Source of the DNA: Streptomyces sp. G44
Lineage (GTDB): Bacteria > Actinomycetota > Actinomycetes > Streptomycetales > Streptomycetaceae
Assembly (NCBI RefSeq): GCF_016905445.1
Contig: NZ_JAFEXF010000009.1
Span: 19,406 to 83,405, forward strand
Direction: 5' to 3'
Length of the DNA stretch: 64,000 nt
The notes below the pieces were generated by a model, which had not been told where the DNA came from, did not search any database, and saw only the letters and a program-made list of their open reading frames with translations. Numbering within the stretch: position 1 is the first letter of the stretch; each line of letters begins with the position of its first letter. This document shows, piece by piece, positions 19,973 to 28,140 of the stretch. A program made the translations under genes and the position numbers.

Positions 19973-21568
19973 GTGTCGCTGATCGACAGCCTCGCCCGGC
20001 TGGAGGCCGTGCACACCGGACGCGCGCAGCCGCGCGCGACGGTGCGCCACCGGCATCTCTCCGAGCGCCCGCTGGTCCTGGTCCCGCTGACGACCGCGGG
20101 CGAGGCGGGCGCACCGCTCGGCGCGCTCGTCGGCACGGAGCGCACCTCGCCCCGCCTCCTCGTCGTGCCGCAGCCCCGCGACCGCGACCTCCGCTTCGCG
20201 TTCCTGGCGCGGCTCGCGGAGACCGTCCTGCCGTACATCGACGCGTACGCCCACGAGGTGGAGGCGGCCGAGCGCACCGAGACCGACCCCGAGACCGGCA
20301 AGCGCGTCAAGGTCGAGGCCGAGCTGTGCGCGGACGCCCCGCAGCTGATCGTCCCGAGCCGGGCCGGCATCGAGTTCGTGCGGCTCCTCGGCCGCTCCAT
20401 GCGGTTCCGGCGCACCGCCGAGCAGGACCCCGACGCGCCCTACCCCGCCCCGCCCCGCGTACCCCTCCTCGGCCGCTGGCTGACGCACTTCGGGGAGCGG
20501 GCCCGCGTCCCCGGCTCGTCCCTGCTCGTCGCCATGACCGACCTGCTCTCCCGGCACTGGGCCACCGGCCAGTCCAGCCTGGAGGACCAGCACCTGGGCG
20601 CCCTGCTCGCCTGGATCGAGGCGCCGGAGGGCACCTCGGGCGCCGAGGCCGCGCTCCGCGCCGAGCTGGCGCGCGACAAGGACGGCCAGTTGCTGTGCCC
20701 GCCCGCGGGCCCGGCCACCGACCCGGCGTTCGACAACGACCTGCTGGCCCCCGCCATCGAGCGCTACGACCGCGCGCGCACCGCCCTGGCCGCCGCGGCG
20801 GACGGCGTCGAGGCGGACGCCCGGCTGGCCGGGCTGACGGCCGCCGAGCGGGAGATCCACGCCCTGATCGAGAGCAGGACCCGCCCCACCTGGGACGCCG
20901 TGTGGCGCGGCCTGGACGCCCTGTGCACCCTGCCCGCGGCCGCGCACGACGCCGACCGGTGGACCCGGGACCGCTGGTCGTTCACCGGGCACCGGGACCG
21001 CGTGACGGCGGGCGAGCCGCCGCAGCCCCGCGTCGACGACGCGATCACCGCGGCGAACAAACTGGCCACGCGCGAGCGCGAGCAGGCCCGCCTCGACGCC
21101 CAGGAGGCCCTCGACGACCCGCTGGTGATGGCGGGCCGCCGCCTCGCGGGCGAGGCCTTCGCGGGCGAGGTGACCGAGGTCGTCATGGCGTACAGCGAGG
21201 CCAAGAGCCCGCGGCCACGCCCCCTGATCACCGTCCGCACGGACGACCGCCCGCACCTCGGTCAGCGGACGAAGGTGTACCGCGCGCTGCAAGGCAAGCC
21301 GCAGACGGCCGAGTTCGTGGCGTACGAGGGTGAGGGCGCCCATCCCGTCGTGGTGCTGCGTCTCCTCGACAAGATGGGCCGGGGCAAGGAGCCCGACCCC
21401 GGGTCGGTCCCGGAGAAGGGCGACCGGCTCTGCTGGACCCTGTTCGAGCACGAGCAGCGCGGCGGCCCGAAGCTGCCGGACCCGGAGGCGACCCCGTGGA
21501 CCCACGGCGGTCCGCCGTCACCGACTCCGGAGAGCCCTGACCCCGTGACCGCGGAGGACACCCTGTGA
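19973..21568 (+). CDS. Unrecognised 531-residue protein between nuclease and helicase genes
   Basis: GTG start preceded by GAAAGG. The N-terminal ~180 residues contain RPLVLVPLTTAGEAGAP and PRLLVVPQPRDRDLRF; the middle is helical and charged (ATREREQARLDAQEALDD, about 355-375). The C-terminal part carries beta-like sequence (TEVVMAYSEAKSPRPRPLITV, then KPQTAEFVAYEG) and a Pro-rich tail. No signal peptide, membrane segment or catalytic motif is seen, and I recognise no family. Its stop overlaps the helicase start, so it is coupled to the helicase and probably works with it, as an adaptor, DNA-binding subunit or effector. Confidence 0.75.
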   Translation: MSLIDSLARLEAVHTGRAQPRATVRHRHLSERPLVLVPLTTAGEAGAPLGALVGTERTSPRLLVVPQPRDRDLRFAFLARLAETVLPYIDAYAHEVEAAERTETDPETGKRVKVEAELCADAPQLIVPSRAGIEFVRLLGRSMRFRRTAEQDPDAPYPAPPRVPLLGRWLTHFGERARVPGSSLLVAMTDLLSRHWATGQSSLEDQHLGALLAWIEAPEGTSGAEAALRAELARDKDGQLLCPPAGPATDPAFDNDLLAPAIERYDRARTALAAAADGVEADARLAGLTAAEREIHALIESRTRPTWDAVWRGLDALCTLPAAAHDADRWTRDRWSFTGHRDRVTAGEPPQPRVDDAITAANKLATREREQARLDAQEALDDPLVMAGRRLAGEAFAGEVTEVVMAYSEAKSPRPRPLITVRTDDRPHLGQRTKVYRALQGKPQTAEFVAYEGEGAHPVVVLRLLDKMGRGKEPDPGSVPEKGDRLCWTLFEHEQRGGPKLPDPEATPWTHGGPPSPTPESPDPVTAEDTL

Positions 21569-22929
21569 TGCAGCTCGCACCGCCCGCGGGCCACGCCTTC
21601 GACCCCGGCGCCGAGGCCGCGCGCGCCACGGACGCGATTCTCCAGGACACGCTGCACGGCACGCACCGCGGCGTCGTCGTCGACTCCCCGCCCGGCGCCG
21701 GGAAGTCGACGCTGGTGGTCCGCGCGGCCCGGGAACTGGCCGCGGCGGGCCGCCCGCTGATGGTGATCGCGCAGACGAACGCGCAGGTGGACGACCTGGT
21801 GCTGCGGCTCGCCGAGCAGGACCCGGAGCTTCCGGTGGGCCGCCTGCACAGCAGCGACCCGGACGCGTACGACAAGGCGCTCGACGACCTGCCGAACGTC
21901 CGCAAGTCGACCAAGGCGGGTGACCTCGCGGGGCTCGACGTGGTCATCTCGACGGCCGCGAAGTGGGCGCACGTCAAGGCGGACCAGCTCGACGCGCCCT
22001 GGGGGCACGCGATCGTCGACGAGGCGTACCAGATGCGGTCGGACGCGCTGCTGGCCGTGGCGGGGCTCTTCGAGCGGGCGCTGTTCGTGGGCGACCCGGG
22101 CCAGTTGGACCCGTTCTCGATCGTCGGCGCGGAGCAGTGGGCGGGCCTTTCGTACGACCCCTCGGCCTCCGCCGTGGCGACGCTGCTGGCCCACAATCCC
22201 GACCTGCCGCAGCACCGCCTGCCGGTGTCCTGGCGGCTGCCGGCGTCGGCGGCGCCGCTCGTGTCCGGCGCGTTCTATCCGTACACGCCCTTCCGCAGCG
22301 GCACGGGTCCCGGGGACCGGGCGCTGAACTTCGCGGTGCCGTCGGACGGTTCGGCGGCGGACCGGGTGATCGACGAGGCGGCGCGGGCGGGCTGGGGGCT
22401 GCTGGAGCTGCCCGCGCGGAACACGCCACGTACGGACCCGGAGGCGGTGCGGGCGCTGGCGCGGGTGGTGCGCCGCCTCCTGGACCGGGGCGGCGCGGCG
22501 ACCTCGGAGCGGGGGCCCGGCCCCGCGCCGCTCACGGCCGACCGGATCGCGGTCGGCACCGCCCACCGGGATCAGGCGGCGGCGGTCCGCGCGGCCCTGG
22601 CGGAGCTCGGCGTCGCGGACGTCACGGTGGACACGGCCAACCGTCTCCAGGGCCGTGAGTACGACGTGACGGTCGTCCTGCACCCGCTGTCGGGGCGCCC
22701 GGACGCCACGGCGTTCCACCTGGAGACGGGGCGGCTGTGCGTGCTGGCGTCCCGACATCGGCACGCCTGCATCGTGGTGTGCCGTGCGGGCGTCGACGCC
22801 CTGCTCGACGACCACCCCTCCACGGAGCCGGTCCAGCTGGGCGTCACGGTGAAGTTCCCGGACGGCTGGGAGGCAATGATGTCCACGTGGGATCGCTGGT
22901 CGGAACACCGGGTCGTCTGGCGTCCTTGA
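21565..22929 (+). CDS. Superfamily 1 helicase, Dna2/UPF1-like
   Basis: A 454-residue ATPase with SF1B motifs in order: motif I PPGAGKST (about 42-49), Ia VIAQTNAQVDDL, motif II DEAY (152-155), motif III GDPGQLDP (176-183), motif IV-like VSWRLP, motif V DTANRLQGREYDVTVV (the UPF1/Dna2-type Q-G-x-E-x-D block) and motif VI LASRHRHACIVV. GTG at 21565 is chosen because GGAGG lies seven bases upstream; ATG at 21568 is the alternative. The start overlaps the stop of the preceding gene. Together with the Fe-S nuclease two genes upstream, this looks like a Dna2-type enzyme split into separate subunits. It is short for the family and lacks obvious accessory domains. Confidence 0.9.
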   Translation: MMQLAPPAGHAFDPGAEAARATDAILQDTLHGTHRGVVVDSPPGAGKSTLVVRAARELAAAGRPLMVIAQTNAQVDDLVLRLAEQDPELPVGRLHSSDPDAYDKALDDLPNVRKSTKAGDLAGLDVVISTAAKWAHVKADQLDAPWGHAIVDEAYQMRSDALLAVAGLFERALFVGDPGQLDPFSIVGAEQWAGLSYDPSASAVATLLAHNPDLPQHRLPVSWRLPASAAPLVSGAFYPYTPFRSGTGPGDRALNFAVPSDGSAADRVIDEAARAGWGLLELPARNTPRTDPEAVRALARVVRRLLDRGGAATSERGPGPAPLTADRIAVGTAHRDQAAAVRAALAELGVADVTVDTANRLQGREYDVTVVLHPLSGRPDATAFHLETGRLCVLASRHRHACIVVCRAGVDALLDDHPSTEPVQLGVTVKFPDGWEAMMSTWDRWSEHRVVWRP

Positions 22930-22980
22930 ACCATTGCTCCGGCGCCTGTCCGACAGGCGCCGGAGCACGGCGCCACCCAT

Positions 22981-23058
22981 CCGCCGGACGGCTGGGAGGC
23001 GAACCACGCGGTTCTCGCGCGGCTCGCGGAGCATCGGGTGGCGTGGCGGGACACGTGA
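22981..23058 (+). pseudogene. Echo of the helicase C-terminus
   Basis: Twenty-five in-frame codons plus stop (PPDGWEANHAVLARLAEHRV...) closely mirror the last residues of the helicase (PDGWEAMMSTWDRWSEHRVV...), and 17 bases around CCGGACGGCTGGGAGGC are identical to 22859-22875. There is no start codon or ribosome binding site. It looks like the displaced original tail, or a piece of a second copy, left by recombination. Confidence 0.7.
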
Positions 23059-23223
23059 GACCGCGCCGGCGCCCGCGTCAGGGGCCGGGGGGGAACACAG
23101 ACGAGTCTGCCGGGTCCTCGGTGGTGGCGGGGGCGGGCCCCGCTGCCTACTTGTGCGGCGGGGGAGAATGGGAGATGGCCCAACGCCGCGCGGGCGGCAC
23201 GCACCGTACGAGGAGGACCCATC

Positions 23224-23577
23224 ATGGCGGAGCCCGAGCGGCCCCGGACCGAGCAGCGCATGCGCCCCGCGCCCCTGCTCTTCGAGCCGGCGGAGGCGGC
23301 GGCCGACCCCGAGCACTTCTTCGACCTGGAGTCGATCGAGGACCCCCGCGAGCTGCTGGACCGCGCGACGGAGCTGACGCACGCGTTCCGTGCCGCGACG
23401 GACCGGTCCATCGAGTTCCAGGCGATGGCGGCCGCCCAGCTCGCCGACCCCCGCCGCTTCGACCGGCTGACGACCGCGGTGATCGCGGAGCGCGCCGAGT
23501 GGACGGAGGACTACGCGAAGAAGATGGTCGAGTTCGGCCGTGGCCTGCTGCGCGGCGGCGCCGACCGGCAGGCGTAG
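23224..23577 (+). CDS. Small conserved acidic protein of unknown function
   Basis: A 117-residue cytoplasmic protein with a strong ribosome binding site (GAGGAGGACCC before the ATG). It is helical and acidic: FFDLESIEDPRELLDRATEL, then FRAATDRSIEFQAMAAAQLA and RAEWTEDYAKKMVEFG. No domain is recognised. It is 295 bases from the helicase gene on the same strand but separated by the helicase-tail echo, so it is probably a separate unit. A palindrome (CCGGCATATGCCGG, 23597-23610) follows the stop. Confidence 0.7.
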   Translation: MAEPERPRTEQRMRPAPLLFEPAEAAADPEHFFDLESIEDPRELLDRATELTHAFRAATDRSIEFQAMAAAQLADPRRFDRLTTAVIAERAEWTEDYAKKMVEFGRGLLRGGADRQA

Positions 23578-23699
23578 GGAGAGAACAAAACTCCGTCCGG
23601 CATATGCCGGGAGGGCAAGGTACTCCTCCCCGCCCGCCGCTGTCCCCGCTTTCGGCAACTCTGTGAAAGGGCACGCTCACCCCCGGTAGATGTACCGAC

Positions 23700-24353
23700 A
23701 TGAGCGCCCCCACCCGTTCCCGCACCCCCGCAGCCCCGTCCCCCGCCGCGACCGCCCGCCGTCCCCGTGCCGCCTGTCACGTCACCGCCGAGGGCGCCGC
23801 CTGGCTCGCGTCGGCCGACTCCCATCCGCGCAGCGCGCTCGCCCACTGGCGTGGCCGGCCCACCGCCCCCGCCGTGCTGCCCTGCGGTTCCGCCTTCGAC
23901 GTGGTGAGTGTCCCCGCGGTCTTCGGCCGCCGGATGCTCGACCGGTTAGAGGAGGAGGGCCCCGGCTCGGGTCCGGTCGCCGCCCACCGCGGCCGCATGC
24001 TCCTGTTCGCCGCGCCCGGCACCGCCTCCCGCCTGCCCTCGCTCCTGGAGTGGGAGGAGTGGGGCCGCGCGGTGCCCTCCGTGCTCTGCCACGGCACGGG
24101 CGACGCCGTCACCGTGCCGCCGCTGACGACCGCCGCCGGTGCCCCCGCGCCCGAGGACACCCAGGACACCCGGCTCGATTCGCGCTGGCTGGTGGCCCCG
24201 GCGACCCGCCATCCCTGGCTGCCGGGTCCCGAGGTGATGCTCTGGGCGTGCGTCCGGGTGGCCCGCTCGATGGCCTCCTCCACGGTCCGCGTATCGATTT
24301 TTCCTGGCGCCGATCAGGATGCTAAGGTCTACGACGTCAGCAGGCGCCGCTAG
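23700..24353 (+). CDS. Primase/polymerase-like orphan with a TTA codon, ending inside a tRNA gene
   Basis: A 217-residue protein with CHVTAEGAAWLASA near the N-terminus and the core LPCGSAFDVVSVPAVFG, FAAPGTA and LVAPATRHPWLPG. Streptomyces proteins of this type are usually annotated as bifunctional DNA primase/polymerase, N-terminal, but the acidic catalytic triad is not obvious, so activity is doubtful. Codon 83 (23946-23948) is TTA, making translation bldA-dependent. The last ten bases, including the stop, are the first ten bases of tRNA-Lys, and the tRNA promoter must lie within the coding sequence. It is related to the protein at 14440-14976. Confidence 0.72.
   Translation: MSAPTRSRTPAAPSPAATARRPRAACHVTAEGAAWLASADSHPRSALAHWRGRPTAPAVLPCGSAFDVVSVPAVFGRRMLDRLEEEGPGSGPVAAHRGRMLLFAAPGTASRLPSLLEWEEWGRAVPSVLCHGTGDAVTVPPLTTAAGAPAPEDTQDTRLDSRWLVAPATRHPWLPGPEVMLWACVRVARSMASSTVRVSIFPGADQDAKVYDVSRRR
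23946..23948 (+). promoter_or_regulatory. TTA (bldA-dependent) codon in the primase/polymerase-like gene
   Basis: In-frame TTA at codon 83, in CTC GAC CGG TTA GAG. This is one of only three such codons I found in likely genes of the window. Confidence 0.8.
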
Positions 24354-24417
24354 CTCAGTTGGTTAGAGCAGCTGACTCTTAATCAGCGGGTCCGGGGTTC
24401 GAGTCCCTGGCGGCGCA
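24344..24417 (+). tRNA. tRNA-Lys (anticodon CTT), copy 1
   Basis: A 74-nt cloverleaf: acceptor GCGCCGC pairs with GCGGCGC, the anticodon stem CTGACTCTTAATCAG presents CTT, and the T-arm is CCGGGGTTCGAGTCCCTGG. CCA is not encoded. It is identical to the copies at 38820 and 48688. A -10-like TAAGGT lies at about 24323-24328, inside the upstream coding sequence. Confidence 0.98.
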
Positions 24418-24423
24418 CAGACA

Positions 24424-24459
24424 GCAGGAAGCCCCTCGCGAGAGCGAGGGGCTTCCTGC
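24424..24459 (+). terminator. Hairpin after tRNA-Lys copy 1
   Basis: A perfect 16-bp stem (24424-24439 with 24444-24459) with a four-base loop. It also faces the convergent protease gene. Confidence 0.92.
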
Positions 24460-24516
24460 GTATGCGGGCCCCGCCACCTATGCGGGCCCCGCCACCTCTC
24501 CGGTGTCCGGGCGTCG

Positions 24517-25695
24517 TCAGCCCACCGTGACCTTCACCGTCCAGGAACCCGACGCCGTGCGGCCCTCCACCTCGACGCGGATCGCCTCCCCCGGCACCGT
24601 GAAGGTCTCCCCCGTCCGCACCGGGGCGTCCGCCAACTGCGGATACACCGAGTCACCCCAGCAGGACTCCGACTCCGGATGGGCGTCGACGACCTCCACG
24701 GGTCCGTCGCCGGAGGCCGTCTCGCCCCGCACCTCGTAGACGAGCACGCCCTCCGTGCACGTCGCGTGGTCGTTGCCCGCGGCGGCCCGTGCCTCCAGGA
24801 CGATCGCGGAGTCCCGTCCCGTACGGACCACCGCCAGCTTCGTGCCGCCGAACGCCCCTCGCGGGGGCGGCGTCGCCAGCGGCTCCAGGGTCAGCCGCTC
24901 GGTGCCCGCCGCCACGCAGTGGACCTGCCGCCGCTCCAGCCAGCCCAGCTTCCACTTGTGCCAGCCGAAGAGGTCGGGGGCGAGGCCGAACTGGCTGCCC
25001 ATGACGTCCCAGTCGCCCACATGGGTGTCCCAGTCGCCCGCCCCGTCGGTGGGTCGGTGGTAGAGGTCCGGCAGGTCGAACACGTGGCCGGTCTCATGGG
25101 CCAGGACGTTGCGGTCGGGCGGATGGCGTTCGAAGACCGTGACGATGCGCCGGATGTCCGCGCCGTCCGCCCGCATCGGCCGGTCGAAGTTCACGACCTT
25201 CGTGGCGTCCGAGTCGACGCCGGGCGCGTCCGGGTCCGCGACGAAGTAGACGATGTCGTACCCGGAGAAATCCACGTGCGGATCGGCGGCGGCCAGCGCG
25301 TCCCGCAGGTAGGCGGCGCGGCGCTGGGCGTTCCAGTCACGCTTTATGGCGTACGCCAGGGAGCTGCGCGGCATCTGGACCCACTCGCGCTGCGGATGCG
25401 GCCGGAGCCGGAACTTCCCGTAGGAGGCCTGTTCGAAGAAGCGGCTGGTGGCGGGGAAGTGGTCGGCGGCCAGCGCCTCGGGGGTGGCCAGCGGCGGGGA
25501 GTCCGGGAAGGACAGGAAGACCATCACCGCGTCGAGGGTCCTGGCCGGGCGCGGATAGGCGGCGTTCCAGGTGTCGAGACCTTCCGAGTGGTGCGCGGCG
25601 GTGCGGCGCAGGGCGCACGGTTGCGCGACGGACTCGGCGACGGCGGGGCCCGCGACGAGCGAGGTGGCGGCCAGGGCGGTCAGCGAGGTGAACAT
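24517..25695 (-). CDS. Secreted M6-like (immune-inhibitor-A type) metalloprotease
   Basis: A 392-residue exported protein. The zinc motif HETGH is at H200, E201 and H204, followed by FDLPDLYH, as in M6-family proteases. The N-terminus FTSLTALAATSLVAGPAVA is a signal peptide. From the ATG at 25695 it lacks a basic n-region, and the frame upstream reads HRLRSTGAM after an AGGAGG, so a non-standard upstream start (CTG around 25716) is possible. A beta-rich C-terminal domain (about 290-390) follows the catalytic part. Six cysteines may form disulphides. Likely role: extracellular protein degradation. Confidence 0.82.
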   Translation of the reverse strand: MFTSLTALAATSLVAGPAVAESVAQPCALRRTAAHHSEGLDTWNAAYPRPARTLDAVMVFLSFPDSPPLATPEALAADHFPATSRFFEQASYGKFRLRPHPQREWVQMPRSSLAYAIKRDWNAQRRAAYLRDALAAADPHVDFSGYDIVYFVADPDAPGVDSDATKVVNFDRPMRADGADIRRIVTVFERHPPDRNVLAHETGHVFDLPDLYHRPTDGAGDWDTHVGDWDVMGSQFGLAPDLFGWHKWKLGWLERRQVHCVAAGTERLTLEPLATPPPRGAFGGTKLAVVRTGRDSAIVLEARAAAGNDHATCTEGVLVYEVRGETASGDGPVEVVDAHPESESCWGDSVYPQLADAPVRTGETFTVPGEAIRVEVEGRTASGSWTVKVTVG

Positions 25696-26141
25696 CGCCC
25701 CTGTGCTGCGCAGCCGGTGGTTCCCTCCTGGCCTGGGGTTCCTCCCTCCACGGGTGAGTCCCCTAGGGGGGAGCTGACGCGGCACGTCGACCTCCGGGTG
25801 CGGAATGCGGGACACCTCACCCACCTTGTGATGTTTTGTTGTACTCCGCCCAGTTTGTCTGGCCCTTCCGGGTGAGCGGGGGGCCGCGCCGCGACACCCC
25901 GACCGCTCACGGAACGTCACAAGTGATCGGGCCCGGCGGCAACCAGTTCACCGCCGAGCAGAAACGATCTGTCATCGCCCACGGAGTCCACTCGGTCCGG
26001 TGGCATGGCTGGATAGCCCCTGATGTGGGCCTCTATGATCGGCACACTTTCCAGCGCGGGCCCGGCCCCACACCGCCGCCCGCACCCTGCCCGCCGCCCG
26101 ACGAGACCTGTTCGAGAACAACTGCACTGCGGGAGCAAGCG
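25696..26141. promoter_or_regulatory. Divergent spacer between the M6 protease and cdgA
   Basis: 446 bases without a convincing gene. The interval 25820-25860 is relatively A+T-rich and may hold promoters. TCACCCACCTTGTGA (25817-25831) has both half-sites of a BldD box (TNACNCW and GTNA) but two extra central bases. In S. coelicolor BldD is known to bind upstream of cdgA; whether this is the site here is uncertain. Confidence 0.4.
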
Positions 26142-27962
26142 GTGAACGGAACGTCCCAAGGGCCCACCTCCACGGCGGCCACAGCACCCGGCCGAGCCCG
26201 TCCTGTCGTCACGGAACGTCGCGGCCCCGAGCGGGTCGACTACCGCGGCGCCTTCGCGCACGCCCCCCTGGCCCTGGCCGTCGTCGACGGCGAGGGCCTG
26301 GTGGTCTGCGCCAACGACGCCCTCGCCGCCCTCCTCGGCACCGGCCCCGCGGGGCTCGACGGGCGCGTCGCCGCCGACCTGGTCGACCTCGCCTCGGACA
26401 CCCGTACGTGGCACGCGTACCGCGAGGTGCTCCGCGGCCGGCAGGCCAAGCTGCGCTGTACACGGCGTCTGAAGCACCCCGACGGGCACTCGCTGTGGGT
26501 GCAGATCACCGTCACGCCGATGCCGGAGTCCGCCGAGCGGTGCGAGGGCAGGACCGTCCTGCTCTCGGCCGCCGACATCAGCGCGCGCCGGGAGCTTCAG
26601 GCCCGGCTGCGGCACGTGCAGATGCACGACCCGGTGACCCGGCTGCCCAACCGCAACCTCTTCTTCGAACGCCTGGCCGCCGCCCTGGAAGCGGGGGCGT
26701 ACGACGACACGAGCACCGGCCGGATCGGCCTGTGCTACCTGGATCTGGACGGCTTCAAGGCGGTCAACGACACCCTCGGCCACCGGGTCGGCGACCGGCT
26801 GCTCGCCGCCGTCGCGGAGCGGCTCACGCGCTGTGCCGACCGGGCCGGGTACGGCGCGGTGACGGCGCCGCTGGTGGCGCGCCTCGGGGGCGACGAGTTC
26901 GCGCTGCTCGTGGAGGACTCGACCGGGACGGAACAGCTGGCGGACCTCGCCGACGCGGCGCTCAAGGCCCTTCAGGAGCCGTTCGACCTCGCGGGGCAGC
27001 GGCTCTCCGTCTCCGCCTCCATCGGCGTGGTGGAGCGGCGTGCCGCGGGCACCACCACGACGGGGCTGATGCAGGCCGCCGACACCACGCTGTACTGGGC
27101 GAAGACGGACGGCAAGGCCCGCTGGACGCTCTTCGACCCCGAGCGCAACGCCCACCGCATGACCCGGCAGACGCTCTCCAGCTCGCTGCGGCCCGCCGTG
27201 GAGCGCGGCGAGTTCGTCCTGGACTACCAGCCGCTGGTGGGCCTCGACGACGAGGGCGTGCGGGGTGTCGAGGCGCTGGTGCGGTGGCGGCATCCGCAGT
27301 TCGGGCTGCTCACGCCGAATCGGTTCATCGGATTGGCGGAAGAAGACGGGTCGATCGTGCAGCTCGGCCGCTGGGTGCTGCGGACCGCCTGCCGGCAGGC
27401 CCGGCGGTGGCAGGTCGCGCACCCCGAGCGGGAACCGGTGTTCGTGAGCGTGAACGTGGCGGTGCGTCAGGTGTGGGACTCCGACCTGGTCGCGGACGTG
27501 GCGGAGATCCTCGCCGAGACCGGGCTGCCGGCCCGGCTGCTCCAGCTGGAGCTGACCGAGTCCGCCGTCATGGGGTCGGCGGGCCGCCCCCTCCAGGCCC
27601 TCCAGGCGCTCAGCGACATGGGGGTGCGCATCGCCATCGACGACTTCGGGACGGGGTATTCGAACCTGGCGTACCTGAGCCGGCTGCCGGTGTCGGTCCT
27701 GAAGCTGGACGGGTCTTTCGTACGGGGCTTCCAGTACGAGGAGGGGGAGACGCACACCAACCCCGCCGACGAGGTCATCGTCGAGGCGCTGGTGCGGCTT
27801 GCCCACCGGCTGGGGATCACGGTCACCGCCGAGTGCGTGGAGACGGCGGCGCAGGCCGCGCGGCTTCGGCGGATCGGCTGTGACACGGGGCAGGGCTGGC
27901 TCTACTCCCGCCCGGTCCCGGCGGACCGCATCGCCGCCTTGCTGCGCAGCGACGCCCCGTAA
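26142..27962 (+). CDS. cdgA: CdgA, PAS-GGDEF-EAL cyclic-di-GMP enzyme
   Basis: A 606-residue cytoplasmic protein. A PAS-like domain (about 30-150) is followed by GGDEF (motif RLGGDEF, GGDEF at 249-253) and EAL (EAL at 377-379 in GVEALVRWRH; DDFGTGYSNL and the ExxE-type ELTES are also present). Both catalytic signatures are intact, so it can in principle make and break cyclic-di-GMP. The RxxD inhibitory site before GGDEF is not seen. Position and domain order fit S. coelicolor CdgA, a BldD target that affects development. GTG at 26142 is preferred because of GGGAG six bases upstream; the longer upstream frame looks non-coding. Confidence 0.92.
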   Translation: MNGTSQGPTSTAATAPGRARPVVTERRGPERVDYRGAFAHAPLALAVVDGEGLVVCANDALAALLGTGPAGLDGRVAADLVDLASDTRTWHAYREVLRGRQAKLRCTRRLKHPDGHSLWVQITVTPMPESAERCEGRTVLLSAADISARRELQARLRHVQMHDPVTRLPNRNLFFERLAAALEAGAYDDTSTGRIGLCYLDLDGFKAVNDTLGHRVGDRLLAAVAERLTRCADRAGYGAVTAPLVARLGGDEFALLVEDSTGTEQLADLADAALKALQEPFDLAGQRLSVSASIGVVERRAAGTTTTGLMQAADTTLYWAKTDGKARWTLFDPERNAHRMTRQTLSSSLRPAVERGEFVLDYQPLVGLDDEGVRGVEALVRWRHPQFGLLTPNRFIGLAEEDGSIVQLGRWVLRTACRQARRWQVAHPEREPVFVSVNVAVRQVWDSDLVADVAEILAETGLPARLLQLELTESAVMGSAGRPLQALQALSDMGVRIAIDDFGTGYSNLAYLSRLPVSVLKLDGSFVRGFQYEEGETHTNPADEVIVEALVRLAHRLGITVTAECVETAAQAARLRRIGCDTGQGWLYSRPVPADRIAALLRSDAP

Positions 27963-28140
27963 GGGGCGCCCCGAAGGGGCGCGGGGAACCGCGCGCTCAG
28001 CCCCAGCACGATCCGCACAGGCCGGCGCACAGGCCCACGCAGACGCGTCTGCCCACTACGGCACGCCCGCGGGTGCGGGCAGACAAGGGTTGCTCGCGCC
28101 GTTCCCCGCGCCCCTTGCGGGCGCGTCTGCCGGCGACGGG
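27963..28140. repeat. Intergenic inverted repeats of the Streptomyces 'GGGGCGCGGGGAAC' type
   Basis: AAGGGGCGCGGGGAAC after the cdgA stop is matched by GTTCCCCGCGCCCCTT about 100 bases on, with a CGCGCG/CGCGCC extension. This kind of element recurs between convergent Streptomyces genes and probably acts as a transcription end. No gene is visible. Confidence 0.65.

Noticed and set aside
25836..26141. Longer N-terminus for CdgA
   Set aside because: The upstream codons encode atypical Pro/Cys/His-rich sequence across the promoter region; the GTG at 26142 has a good ribosome binding site just before the PAS domain.
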